Assembly: GCA_902490585.1 (NCBI GenBank)
Contig: CABUEI010000009.1
Location: forward strand, 1 to 62,843
Reading direction: 5' to 3'
Length of the DNA: 62,843 bases
Source of the DNA: an uncultured Oscillospiraceae bacterium
GTDB lineage: Bacteria; Bacillota; Clostridia; Oscillospirales; Ruminococcaceae
The position numbers and the translations under genes are program-made. The notes beneath the pieces are model-generated. The model ran no database searches and was not told the DNA's origin. It saw only the letters and a list, made by a program, of their open reading frames with translations. This document shows positions 1-9,076 of the stretch, in pieces. The first letter of the stretch is position 1; each line of letters begins with the position of its first letter.

Positions 1-1
1 G

Positions 2-1864
2 GTATACACGGGTGAACAGATAAAGCCCGACGTTGTGGTAAGCTACAGCGGACATAAATTTACAAACAATACCGACTATACGTTATCCTACAAGGACAAC
101 GTGAATATCGGAACGGCAAGCGTTGTGGTTACGGGCAAAAAGCATCTGAGCGGAAGCAGAACGGTGACATTCTCCATATCAAAGGCGAATATTTCGGACG
201 CTGTGATCACAGTAAAGAATGCAACGTTTACGGGAAGTGCGATAAAAGCCGCAGTTACGGTAACACTCGGAAATGTAACTCTTAAAGAGGGTACGCACTA
301 CACGCTCGGATATAAAAACAACGTGAATGCAGGCACGGCACAGGTGACTGTTACCGGCAAGGGAAGCCTTGAGGGTGCGGTAACAAAGAATTTCACTATC
401 GCAAAGGCGGATATTTCAAAAGCAACGGTTACGGCAAGCGGACAGTATTCACCGAACGGCACAAAGGTCAATTTAACCGCTAAGTTCGGCAGTTACACAC
501 TTAAAAGCAGTGACTACGGCTTTACCGCTCCGACTGCCGCAGGAGAACAAAATCTCACTGTAAACGGCAACGGCAATTTCACGGGAAAAATCACCGTAAA
601 ATGCAATGTGGCAAAGGCGGACATATCAGACTCAGAGATTACTCTGTCGCTGTCAACCGCCGGTAAGGGCTATATTGTGACAGTAATATATGACGGTGTT
701 CTTCTCACGCAGGACACCGACTACAAGGTGGTTATCGGCGAAACGGGCACGGGTGATGTTACGGCAATTGTCACAGGTATCGGCAACTACAGCGGTACAA
801 AGGAACACACCGGTATCAGCAATGAGCTTGAGGCGTTTGAAAACGCTGTTATTACCATAAACAACGTTACATATAACGGCAGTGCGCAGTTACCGACTGT
901 TACGGTGAAGATCGGTTCTGTTACACTGAAGAGCGGCACGGACTATATTCTCAGTGCTTACAACAACACAAACGCAGGAACTGCAACGGCTGTAATTACG
1001 GGCAACGGCAAATATACCGGTGCGGAAAAGACGGCAACATTCAAGATAAATCAGGCTCAGATATCAAAGGCTAAGATAACCTGTGCCGATCAGACGTACA
1101 CCGGTCAGGGCATTGCGGCAAAGCCTGTTGTAACGTTCAACGGCAATACACTGGCGCTCGGTATTGACTACACTATATCGGGATATTCAAATATTGTGAA
1201 TGTCGGCACGGCTACCGTTACGATAGCAGGTAAGGGCAATTTCACCGGCACGGCAAGCGGTACTTTCAAAATCGTCAAGGCTGACAGTATGGAAAAGCTT
1301 ATTCAGAAACGTCTGGACGAGATGATGGAAGGCAAGTGGGACAGAAAGATAAACGACTATTGGCACAGCTATCAGCTCGGCAAGTATTATAACACTCTGC
1401 TGACTTCTCCGTGTACCTGTCACTCTTTCTGTGAAACAGGTTTGGAAGCAGGCTGTACCTGTCTTATCGGAAGAAGCAACGTACTCGGAAACTCGGGTAT
1501 ACAGTGCGCCGGATTTACGATAGAAGTATTTGAATATCTGTTCGGAAAGACGAACGGCTATAAGGAAAATACACTTACGATAAAGAACCGTTCGGACGGG
1601 AACTGGACGGAGGCGGCACTGAAAAAGTGGATGACCGATACGTTCCGTCCCGGTGATTATCTGGCTTATGACAACATAATGTACGGATATCCGCATTATG
1701 TTACGATATACTCTGTTGATACAGACGGTATCTGGGTATATGAGGCTAATTACGGCGGAAGATGCAAGATCAATTTCCGTAAGTTTACGTTCAAGGAAAT
1801 CTATGAGCAGACGGACGGTCTGTGGCACAGGACTCCGAATAATTATGAGTTGTCGGAATATTGA
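2..1864 (+). CDS. Secreted Ig-like repeat protein with C-terminal cysteine-peptidase-like domain (5' partial)
   Basis: The frame is open from base 2 with no start, so the N-terminus and any signal peptide lie outside the window. The first ~410 visible residues are tandem modules of about 78 residues with the pattern YTG..I.P.VTV..G..TL..GTDYT..Y.NN.NAGTA.VT..G.G.FTG, an Ig-like repeat common in Firmicutes surface proteins. Counting from the GTG at 35, the last ~190 residues form a different domain: GIQCAGF (Cys491), PHYVTIY (His554) and EANYGG resemble the Cys-His-polar order of NlpC/P60, CHAP or papain-like peptidases. A Cys-rich stretch (CTCHSFCETG...GCTC) precedes it. Inferred role: cell-wall or extracellular protein turnover. 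The domain assignment is by eye; the repeat call is firm, the peptidase call moderate. Confidence 0.7.
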   Translation, partial: VYTGEQIKPDVVVSYSGHKFTNNTDYTLSYKDNVNIGTASVVVTGKKHLSGSRTVTFSISKANISDAVITVKNATFTGSAIKAAVTVTLGNVTLKEGTHYTLGYKNNVNAGTAQVTVTGKGSLEGAVTKNFTIAKADISKATVTASGQYSPNGTKVNLTAKFGSYTLKSSDYGFTAPTAAGEQNLTVNGNGNFTGKITVKCNVAKADISDSEITLSLSTAGKGYIVTVIYDGVLLTQDTDYKVVIGETGTGDVTAIVTGIGNYSGTKEHTGISNELEAFENAVITINNVTYNGSAQLPTVTVKIGSVTLKSGTDYILSAYNNTNAGTATAVITGNGKYTGAEKTATFKINQAQISKAKITCADQTYTGQGIAAKPVVTFNGNTLALGIDYTISGYSNIVNVGTATVTIAGKGNFTGTASGTFKIVKADSMEKLIQKRLDEMMEGKWDRKINDYWHSYQLGKYYNTLLTSPCTCHSFCETGLEAGCTCLIGRSNVLGNSGIQCAGFTIEVFEYLFGKTNGYKENTLTIKNRSDGNWTEAALKKWMTDTFRPGDYLAYDNIMYGYPHYVTIYSVDTDGIWVYEANYGGRCKINFRKFTFKEIYEQTDGLWHRTPNNYELSEY

Positions 1865-1878
1865 GGTTAATTAATTAC

Positions 1879-1913
1879 AAAAAGCGGCATGGCTGGGGCT
1901 ATGCCGCTTTTTT
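1879..1913 (+). terminator. Rho-independent terminator
   Basis: A 12-bp stem (AAAAAGCGGCAT with ATGCCGCTTTTT) encloses a 10-nt loop and ends in a run of six T, 15 nt after the stop codon of the surface-protein gene. Confidence 0.85.
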
Positions 1914-2153
1914 GGTTAATGAGTGAGGGTTTGTTATAGATTTCAAAGGTTGTGAGAGTAGAATTGTCCGATTCAACGGGATGGGCGAGCCCATCCCCTA
2001 CGAATAATATATTATGATATTCGGACTTCGAAACATGGGGTAAAAATAAAATGGGTTGGATAGTAGATATCATTCAGGGTGGTTTGAAATTACGCCGAAG
2101 GCGAACCACAATTATTCATTATTCATCATTCATTATTCATCATTCATTAAAAT
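1914..2153. repeat. Non-coding interval with palindrome and ATTCAT tandem repeats
   Basis: No gene is seen between the two terminators here. At 1978-1997 a 9-bp inverted repeat (GGGATGGGC, GCCCATCCC) forms a tight hairpin. The short motifs GTCCGAT (about 1966) and ATTCGGAC (about 2019) face each other around it. From about 2113 to 2149 there is a run of ATTCATTATTC / ATTCATC units. It looks like intergenic repeat debris; whether it is dispersed in the genome cannot be told from this window. Confidence 0.5.
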
Positions 2154-2183
2154 AAAAAGAGCATCCCGTGAGATGCTCTTTTT
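2154..2183 (-). terminator. Terminator of the gltX transcription unit
   Basis: The stem AAAAAGAGCATC / GATGCTCTTTTT with a 6-nt loop lies 6 nt beyond the gltX stop codon. Read on the minus strand it ends in a T-run. Confidence 0.85.
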
Positions 2184-2188
2184 TACTT

Positions 2189-3838
2189 TTACATTGCCGC
2201 TTTCAAGCGTTTCAGCGTTTCTTCTTCACCGAGTAACTGCATAATGGTGTACAGGTCGGGGGAATTTTTTCTGCCGGTTATCGCTACTCTGAGTATTCCG
2301 CAGGCATCGGCAACCGAGCCTTTGTAAGCGTCGGGATTTGCCTTGTATTCCTTGATGTTGGGGCAGAAACCTAAAGGCTCGCCGACAATCTTTACACCGT
2401 CAAACCATGCACTGCTGTCAACCTTGTGGTCATAAGCCGAAATATATGCCGTTAAAAATGCTTTACGCTCGTCGGCTGTCAGCTTTTCGTCAAACTCATA
2501 GCCGTCAACTCCGTCGCCGTAGAGATACGGGAACATCTCAGACAGGTCGCTCCACTTGGCAATATCCTTGCGGACTTTCTTACCGTTGTATTTCCAGAGC
2601 TTTATGCTCTCTTTGAACTTTTCGGGAGCGGAAGTAATGTAAGCACTTAGCTTTTCATCGTTGTCCTTTGCCCATTCGCTTATCTCGTCAAAGAGCGTTT
2701 CCTCGCTCATCTTTGCGATAACGTCACGGCTTACGCTTGCCAGCTTATCCATGTCGAACAGAGCACCGCTGACGGGCATCTTTTCAAGCTTGAACTTGAA
2801 CTCCGACATATCGGCATCGGGGTTCTTCATTCTCCACTCCTCATAGTTTGAGTTTGCGATAGTCATAAGGTATTCAAGCACCGACTGAACAGGGAAACCG
2901 GCTTTTGAATAGAACGAAACGCTTGCCTCGGGGTCTTTTCTCTTGCTGAGCTTTCTCTTCTTGTTCTCGCCGCCGTCAAGCTTCATTATCGGGGCGATAT
3001 GAGCGTACTTAGGCATTTTAAGACCGCTTGCTCTGAAAAGCTGTTCGTGCAGAGGATATGAGCTTATCCACTCATCGCCTCTTATAACATGGGTAGTACC
3101 CATCAGAAAATCGTCTACAACGTGTGCAAAGTGGTATGTAGGGATACCGTCCGACTTTAAAAGCACAACGTCCATTATGTTTTCAGGCATTTCGATATTG
3201 CCTCTTATAAGGTCACGGCAGGTTATCTTGTTTTCTGCGTTACCGTCGGAGCGTAAACGCAGAACGTACTCCTTACCTGCCTTTATATTGGCTTCTATTT
3301 CTTCAATGGACAGATTTCTGCACTTCGCATAGCTGCCGTAATAGCCCATATCGGCTTTTTCGGCCTCCTGTGCCTTTCTTATTTCGTCAAGCTCCTCCGC
3401 CGAGCAAAAGCACGGATATGCAAGACCACGCTTAACAAGATCCTTTGCAAAGGTCTGGTATATCTCTTTTCTCATGCTCTGTCTGTACGGACCGTAGTTG
3501 CCCTTTTCGGTTTCGCCGTCTGCGGCGGCACCCTCGTCAAAGCATACGCCGTACTGTGCGAGAGAAGTGATTATTTCGTCTGCACCGTGTTCGATCTCAC
3601 GCTTTTTGTCGGTATCTTCAAGACGCAGATAGAATACGCCGTCCGACTGTCTTGCCATGCACATTGAAATAAGTGCGGCATAAAGTCCGCCTATGTGCAT
3701 AAAGCCTGTGGGGCTGGGTGCAAATCTTGTCACAGCCGCCTTGTCGGGAAGTGTTCTTGCGGGATATTTTGCGAACATATCCTCGGGGGTTGTCTTGATG
3801 TTTCCGAACAGAAGCTCGGCTAAATAATTGTTGTCCAT
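2189..3838 (-). CDS. gltX: Glutamate--tRNA ligase
   Basis: Cytosolic class I aminoacyl-tRNA synthetase that charges tRNA-Glu. The N-terminal Rossmann fold carries FAPSPTGFMHIGG (HIGH-type motif at residues 48-51), and KRKLSKRKDPEAS matches the KMSKS motif. At 549 residues it is longer than the usual ~480, with extra sequence before the HIGH motif (residues 1-37) and in the C-terminal anticodon-binding half. Whether it also charges tRNA-Gln (non-discriminating form) cannot be read from these motifs. It is the last gene of a long minus-strand run, 27 bp after the ECF gene, and is followed at once by a terminator. Confidence 0.95.
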   Translation of the reverse strand: MDNNYLAELLFGNIKTTPEDMFAKYPARTLPDKAAVTRFAPSPTGFMHIGGLYAALISMCMARQSDGVFYLRLEDTDKKREIEHGADEIITSLAQYGVCFDEGAAADGETEKGNYGPYRQSMRKEIYQTFAKDLVKRGLAYPCFCSAEELDEIRKAQEAEKADMGYYGSYAKCRNLSIEEIEANIKAGKEYVLRLRSDGNAENKITCRDLIRGNIEMPENIMDVVLLKSDGIPTYHFAHVVDDFLMGTTHVIRGDEWISSYPLHEQLFRASGLKMPKYAHIAPIMKLDGGENKKRKLSKRKDPEASVSFYSKAGFPVQSVLEYLMTIANSNYEEWRMKNPDADMSEFKFKLEKMPVSGALFDMDKLASVSRDVIAKMSEETLFDEISEWAKDNDEKLSAYITSAPEKFKESIKLWKYNGKKVRKDIAKWSDLSEMFPYLYGDGVDGYEFDEKLTADERKAFLTAYISAYDHKVDSSAWFDGVKIVGEPLGFCPNIKEYKANPDAYKGSVADACGILRVAITGRKNSPDLYTIMQLLGEEETLKRLKAAM

Positions 3839-3865
3839 TTTTTCGCCCTTCGTTTTATCGTTATT

Positions 3866-4468
3866 TTATTTTTTTATGTGCTTTTTTGCAACCTTGAGTA
3901 TCAGCACGATAGCCGAGCTGAGTACCAGATTTATTGCAAGCTCTACAACAAAGTTAAGTCCTACAAATGCAGTTACCATATATACGCCGACATTTTCAAA
4001 GCCTGCACCTGTTGCCCACTGGGCAATAGTATCGTAGAAAAACACAAGGCAACCTAAAAGGAAAATGCCTGTATTTACAATCGGTGACACAATGCCTGCG
4101 CCGATTACTCCGAGTATGTCGTTCTTACGGCTGAGCAGACTGTAGACAAGTCCTGCGGCGGCACCTGCAAGAGTGCCCTTTAAAAGTACGGTGATTATCG
4201 TTCCGGGAACATTGATAGCAAGAAAAGCTCCTGCATCTGTAAACAGTACGACCACGCCGAATACAAAGCCGAGCCATGCACCCGCTTTCCAGCCGTAAAG
4301 AGCCGCACCGACTACTATCGGAACGAGTACGAGCGTAATGTTGAATACGCCGAAACGGATCGCTATAGCCATAGCCTGTAATACGACTACTATAGCTGTC
4401 AGCAGTCCCATTGTTGTTAGCATCACCGTTTTGTTTTTTGTTGATGCAAGTGTGTTTGCGTTTGACAT
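3866..4468 (-). CDS. ECF transporter S component, probably for pantothenate
   Basis: A 200-residue integral membrane protein with about six hydrophobic segments, beginning with the S-component-like TTMGLLTAIVVVLQ segment near residues 17-30. The family (ECF S components, Pfam ECF_trnsprt/DUF3816 type) binds a vitamin outside the membrane and works with the shared EcfAA'T module, which is not in this window. It lies downstream of and on the same strand as the pantothenate kinase coaX, so pantothenate is the likely substrate (PanT-like). That is inferred from context, not from a substrate motif. The start at 4468 is supported by AAGGAGAT just upstream. Confidence 0.75.
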   Translation of the reverse strand: MSNANTLASTKNKTVMLTTMGLLTAIVVVLQAMAIAIRFGVFNITLVLVPIVVGAALYGWKAGAWLGFVFGVVVLFTDAGAFLAINVPGTIITVLLKGTLAGAAAGLVYSLLSRKNDILGVIGAGIVSPIVNTGIFLLGCLVFFYDTIAQWATGAGFENVGVYMVTAFVGLNFVVELAINLVLSSAIVLILKVAKKHIKK

Positions 4469-4607
4469 AAAAATCTCCTTTGCTGAAGTCCCATTGTCAG
4501 TGAGTACCTCGCAGGGTTGTATATTTTACATATCATCTGCAATTCAGAATTTGCTTACAGCCGGTAACCGCAGAAATAATATCTGTCGGTTCCGTCCACA
4601 ATGCCGC

Positions 4608-5381
4608 TTACTTCTTCTGATTTTTCTTGTAGATAATATGCAGACCCTCTAATACAAGGTCGGGATCGACCGTCAGCTCACGCCTGCAAAGCGGAGCTAT
4701 GAGGCTTGCATAACCTCCTGTTGCGACTATTGTCGCTTTTTCGCCGAGCTCTTCTTCATAGCGCTCTATCATACCGTCTATCATGCAGGCAATGCCTCCG
4801 ATAACACCGGCACGCATACTGTCGGGGCTGTTTGTACCTATCATCTTTTTGACAGACTCGGCGCCGATAAGAGGAAGAGATGCGGTCTTGCCGGACAGCG
4901 CCTCAAATGATAATCTCGGACCGGGAGCTATCGCGCCGCCGAGAATTGCCCCGCTCTTGTCGAGAGCGAATATTTTAAGGCAGGTGCCGACATCTATAAA
5001 TATACACGGCATGGGATATTTGCTCTTTGCCGCTACACCGCCGCATACAAGGTCACTGCCGAGTACGGACGGGTCGTCTATCTTTATGTTAAGTCCGGTT
5101 TTAATACCGGGGGAAACGATTATAGGTTTTACGTTACAGAGCTTTTCTATACCTCTTTCGAGTATGGGGGTTATGGGCGATACGACAGAGGAGATAATAC
5201 AGCCTGTTACCGCCGCATTTTCAAAGCCGTAAAGGGACAGTATTTCTCTCAGCTTTATCGCATACTGGTCTTCCATTCTGGAAACCTGTGTGTTCAGCCG
5301 TGATATGAAGCTCAGTTCGCCTTTATCGTCAAAGCCGCCGAATACTATATTAGTATTGCCGACATCTACTGCAAGTATCAT
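4608..5381 (-). CDS. coaX: Type III pantothenate kinase
   Basis: Catalyses ATP-dependent phosphorylation of pantothenate, the first step of coenzyme A synthesis. Seen in the 257-residue product: the ASKHA-fold phosphate motif DVGNTN (residues 6-11), SSVVSPI, PGIKTGL, GGAIAPG and ATGGYA. Two motifs deviate from the usual form. The GADR segment reads GSDL (residues 108-111), keeping Asp110 but losing Arg, and the DFGTATT segment reads DVGTCLK (130-136). The length is normal. It overlaps the upstream yfhO-like gene by 4 bp (ATGA), implying coupled translation, and the ECF gene follows after 139 bp. Confidence 0.85.
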   Translation of the reverse strand: MILAVDVGNTNIVFGGFDDKGELSFISRLNTQVSRMEDQYAIKLREILSLYGFENAAVTGCIISSVVSPITPILERGIEKLCNVKPIIVSPGIKTGLNIKIDDPSVLGSDLVCGGVAAKSKYPMPCIFIDVGTCLKIFALDKSGAILGGAIAPGPRLSFEALSGKTASLPLIGAESVKKMIGTNSPDSMRAGVIGGIACMIDGMIERYEEELGEKATIVATGGYASLIAPLCRRELTVDPDLVLEGLHIIYKKNQKK

Positions 5382-8140
5382 TCTTTGTCCTCCGATTCTT
5401 CGGATATGTCGTTTTCTATTATATCATCTGTTTTGCTGTTGTCAATATCCCCGGTGGTATTTACAGCCTTTGACAGCTTTACGGGCTTTCTGATTCTGAG
5501 GTATATCAGTATCATTCCGACAAATATTGCTATGCCGGCTACAGTCAGTATAAGTCCTGTGCCGAGCCCTGCCGCAAAGAATTTAAATTCGACAACGTGT
5601 TCGCCCTCGGAAAGTTCTACGGTCATGAGTGCGTCGTTAAGCACTGTGCCGTAATCGGTCTTTACGCCGTCAACATACACCGTCCAGCCCTTTTCCGCAG
5701 GGATAGTCGTAAACAGCATATCGCCGCTCTTTGCGTTTACCGTAAAGCGTATATCGGTCTGACTTAATTTTTCAACCGTTGTGTCGGCGTTCTTTTCCCA
5801 CATCTGAGCTATCGCAGATGTTTCTGCGTCCTCGTTATAAACGGCGAACTGAGGTTCTCTGAAATAAAGGTCGCTCTTTTTGAGCACGAGTTTTACCTCA
5901 ATCTCCTCGCCCTTTTCAAATCTGCCGAGGTCTTTTATGTTGTGGTTGTCGCTTTCAAAGCATACGCCCTTGTACGAGCCGTTGACATAGAGGGAAACCT
6001 CACGCTGATAGTCGGTCGGCAGGAACATATATATTTCGCCGCTCTTTGCCGCTGTTACCGTGTAGGTCACGCTTGCTTCCCCCGTTGCATCGGTGAAGCC
6101 TATGTGCTGATTTTCAAACGAGCCTTTTTTGCAATTTTCAACATAAGGTTCGCCGTCTGCGGAAAATACTGTGAAGAACTGTCTGTTTCCGCCTGTCATG
6201 GCATTGAGCAGGTCGTTCTGATTTTCAAACACATCGTACTTTGACAGCTCAAGCGATGATACCTTGCTGTTTACAAGGTATCCTATCGGAAGTGCATCGG
6301 TGTTTTCGGTGACTTTTATATCGTCTGCGGTTTTTATGTTGGCTGTGGATTCGCCCTCGCAGTCAAGGATATATTTAACACCGAAAATGTCGCAGGTCAG
6401 CGGAGTTTTACCCGAAAATCTAGAATAATGTCCGTTGGACGTGAAGCCGAAATATCCGAGCATATCTATAGCCTTTGCATTAAGCGTACTGCTTGAATGC
6501 GACAGACCGTACATATTTACAGCCATAGGGTCGTTGACGGAACGGAAGAAGTTCTTTTCTATCCTGTAGAAGCCGTCGTCCTGTGCCTTTATATCCTCTA
6601 CCTTTTCACGCAGGGGGAGAATTACGCTGAGATAGCTGTCACGGGTCGAGAAAGTGATATCCTTGTGCATCTTAGTCAGCGTGTTGGTTGTGTTGAAACA
6701 AAGTTCTGCACAGATTACCGCTGTCACAAGTATAACGCCTGTCTTTGACAGCTCGCCTTTTTTCATATAATGTCTTACCGCAAATACGGTAATACCGGCA
6801 ATGACTATAAATACTATAGCCGGAAGTGCTACGGTTATACCGTCGAACACTTCTCTGCCGTCACTGTCGAGCGTTGTTATAAACGTGTCCTGCGCCTCGG
6901 TGTATATTATAAGAGCAATATAACTGAGGGTAATCGCTCCTATCGTTCTTGCCTTGACGGTTCTGAGCTGTTCAAAGCAATGTGCCGCAAGTGCGACAAT
7001 CACGAATGACAGCATGAACGAATAGCGGTAGGGAAGCCAGTTAGGCATCTGTCCGCCGTGCCACATCATATCAACGGGACGGATATACATACTGACTATC
7101 AGCAGACCGATAAGCGTACCTGCCGCAAGTTTTTTCTTGAACGGATATGCCTTTGAGCAGAAAAATCCTGCCGCAAGAACTAAAGCCAGTGAACCGCAGA
7201 ACAGAGCGGGAAGTCCCTCCATTCTTACGGTGTCGTAAGTATTGGGGAAGAGCTTTCTTGCAATATCTATAAGGTCGAAATTTGTCGCTAATGAATAATC
7301 GGGCTCGGTGAAGCTGAATTTGCCGTTCTGAAGTGAATTGTAAACGGGAAGTATCATGAATGCGCTCATCATAGCGGAAACTATACCGCATACGCCGAAG
7401 AACGCACCCTTTGTAACAAATTTCTTTGCTATGTTTGAGCCTGTATTACCCGTATAGGTTTCGAGTGAGAAGTAGCGGCAGATAAAGTACAGTACCGAGA
7501 ATATAGCCGCCATAAATCCAATGTAGAAGTTTGACACGAACGCATAGACAAGAGAGCCTATAAGCAGGCGGAAACGGCTTTCCTTTATCAGTGAGTCGAT
7601 ACCCCAGCAGATAAGGGGGAGTGCGATAACGCAGTCAAGCCACATGGGGTTCATTGTCTGTACTATCATGTAGGCACACATTGCGTACATCGGTGCAAAT
7701 AAGGCTGATGTGGTCTTTGACAGTTTCTGCGACTTGTGTGCAAAAAGAGCAAAGGCGACACCGCAGGCACCGAACTTTGCGAGTATCATTGTGAGCAGAC
7801 CCTCGGTTATCATACTGCGAGGGAATATCCACACAAGTATGTTGAAAGGGCTTGCAAGGTAATAGCCAATGATACCCATAAATTCGCCCGACAGGTTTCT
7901 GCTCCAGGAATACATAAGGCTTTCGCCCTTGCCTATAACGTCATGCACATAATCGTAATAGAAAACGTATTGTGCGTTAAGGTCGAGCGAGAGCACCGAC
8001 TTTTCGCCGAAAGGGTAAATTCCGAACGATATATACGCTATACCCATAAGTATAACAGGGATAAGAAATGCCGCAAACAGATAGCCGTTCTTATAGCACA
8101 GGTGTCTGAATGACAGCATTTTTTCTCTGACATTTGCCAT
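5378..8140 (-). CDS. YfhO-family multipass membrane protein (GT-C type glycosyltransferase candidate)
   Basis: A 920-residue protein with a dozen or so membrane segments in the first ~500 residues, an extracytoplasmic region at about 510-855, a last membrane helix near 861-883 and an acidic tail. The early LSLDLNAQYVFYYDY segment is typical of the YfhO family. In Bacillus subtilis YfhO acts with the glycosyltransferase CsbB to place GlcNAc on lipoteichoic acid from an undecaprenyl-phosphate carrier. Here the CsbB-like gene is directly upstream with a 1-bp overlap (TAATG), which supports the same pairing. The acceptor polymer in this organism is unknown. It overlaps coaX by 4 bp. Confidence 0.8.
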   Translation of the reverse strand: MANVREKMLSFRHLCYKNGYLFAAFLIPVILMGIAYISFGIYPFGEKSVLSLDLNAQYVFYYDYVHDVIGKGESLMYSWSRNLSGEFMGIIGYYLASPFNILVWIFPRSMITEGLLTMILAKFGACGVAFALFAHKSQKLSKTTSALFAPMYAMCAYMIVQTMNPMWLDCVIALPLICWGIDSLIKESRFRLLIGSLVYAFVSNFYIGFMAAIFSVLYFICRYFSLETYTGNTGSNIAKKFVTKGAFFGVCGIVSAMMSAFMILPVYNSLQNGKFSFTEPDYSLATNFDLIDIARKLFPNTYDTVRMEGLPALFCGSLALVLAAGFFCSKAYPFKKKLAAGTLIGLLIVSMYIRPVDMMWHGGQMPNWLPYRYSFMLSFVIVALAAHCFEQLRTVKARTIGAITLSYIALIIYTEAQDTFITTLDSDGREVFDGITVALPAIVFIVIAGITVFAVRHYMKKGELSKTGVILVTAVICAELCFNTTNTLTKMHKDITFSTRDSYLSVILPLREKVEDIKAQDDGFYRIEKNFFRSVNDPMAVNMYGLSHSSSTLNAKAIDMLGYFGFTSNGHYSRFSGKTPLTCDIFGVKYILDCEGESTANIKTADDIKVTENTDALPIGYLVNSKVSSLELSKYDVFENQNDLLNAMTGGNRQFFTVFSADGEPYVENCKKGSFENQHIGFTDATGEASVTYTVTAAKSGEIYMFLPTDYQREVSLYVNGSYKGVCFESDNHNIKDLGRFEKGEEIEVKLVLKKSDLYFREPQFAVYNEDAETSAIAQMWEKNADTTVEKLSQTDIRFTVNAKSGDMLFTTIPAEKGWTVYVDGVKTDYGTVLNDALMTVELSEGEHVVEFKFFAAGLGTGLILTVAGIAIFVGMILIYLRIRKPVKLSKAVNTTGDIDNSKTDDIIENDISEESEDKE

Positions 8141-9075
8141 TATTGATTTTCCTCACGTTTTTGTCTGCGTCCCGACTCTTCGCTTACTATATATCTCGGA
8201 CGCTGTTTGATTTCTTCGTATATCTTGCTGAGATAATAGCCCATGATGCCGATACCGAGCATAAGTATACTGCCTATTATAAGCAACAGAAGTATTACGG
8301 TTGAAAAGCCGTCTGCCGCCGTTCCCATGCAGAAGTTGACTATTGTCTGTATCGCCAGTATCACGGCGAATATAAAGAACAGTACTCCCGACCATGTGAT
8401 TATGTGCATGGGTACGTTTGTAAAGCTGGTTATTGAGCTTAAAGCGTATTTGAACAGCTTTCTGAACGACCACTTGGTTTTACCTGCGTTTCTTGGTGCG
8501 ACATCAAATTCGACACGCTCCGTCCTGAAGCCTACCCAGCTTGAAAGTGCACGGAAGAATGTAAGCCTTTCGGGCATTTCATTCAGTGCGTCAACAACCT
8601 TGCGGTCCATAAGCTTATAATCGCTTGCACCGTCAAGGTCGATATCCGAACTGTTCTTCATCATGCGGTAGAATGTCTTTGCAAAGAGCTTATATATTAT
8701 GCCCTCTTTACCTCGTGACGCTTTTACCGCCTCGACAACCTCCGCACCGTTTTTCCATGCGGAATACATTTTTTCAAGAAGCTCGGGCGGATGCTGTAGA
8801 TCACAGTCGATAACCGCTACGCAGTCACCCTCTGCGGCTTTCAGCCCTGCAAATATTGCGCCCTCTTTGCCAAAATTCCTCGAAAAATGAAGTCCTCTTA
8901 TATGCTCGTCCGTTTCACCGAGTTGTTTTATAAGCTCCCATGTGCCGTCCCTTGAGCCGTCGTCAACGAAAATCAGCTCATAGTCGTCAAGCGGGGCTAA
9001 AATTCCGCCCAGTCTTTCGGCGGCGGCAGGGATATTTTCCTGCTCGTTATATGCCGGTATAATTACTGAAATCAT
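8140..9075 (-). CDS. GT2-family polyprenyl-phosphate glycosyltransferase (CsbB/GtrB-like)
   Basis: A 311-residue DPM1-like enzyme. The N-terminal GT-A domain shows VIIPAYNEQENI, VDDGS (residues 37-41), SRNFGKEGA and the DCD metal site (90-92) followed by LQHPPELL. Two C-terminal membrane helices (about residues 230-255 and 265-290) and the basic tail YEEIKQRPRYIV complete the CsbB/GtrB layout. It should transfer a sugar from a nucleotide donor to undecaprenyl phosphate on the cytosolic face, feeding the YfhO-like protein encoded next. The sugar cannot be told. It starts 1 bp after the yjbQ stop codon, so it belongs to the same operon. Confidence 0.88.
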   Translation of the reverse strand: MISVIIPAYNEQENIPAAAERLGGILAPLDDYELIFVDDGSRDGTWELIKQLGETDEHIRGLHFSRNFGKEGAIFAGLKAAEGDCVAVIDCDLQHPPELLEKMYSAWKNGAEVVEAVKASRGKEGIIYKLFAKTFYRMMKNSSDIDLDGASDYKLMDRKVVDALNEMPERLTFFRALSSWVGFRTERVEFDVAPRNAGKTKWSFRKLFKYALSSITSFTNVPMHIITWSGVLFFIFAVILAIQTIVNFCMGTAADGFSTVILLLLIIGSILMLGIGIMGYYLSKIYEEIKQRPRYIVSEESGRRQKREENQ

Positions 9076-9076
9076 C

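Noticed and set aside
1187..1828. 213-residue minus-strand frame
   Set aside because: Shadow of the peptidase-like domain of the surface-protein gene.
2113..2149. ATTCATTATTCATC repeats considered as a CRISPR or origin element
   Set aside because: Simple low-complexity repeats; no spacers, DnaA boxes or dnaA/dnaN genes nearby.
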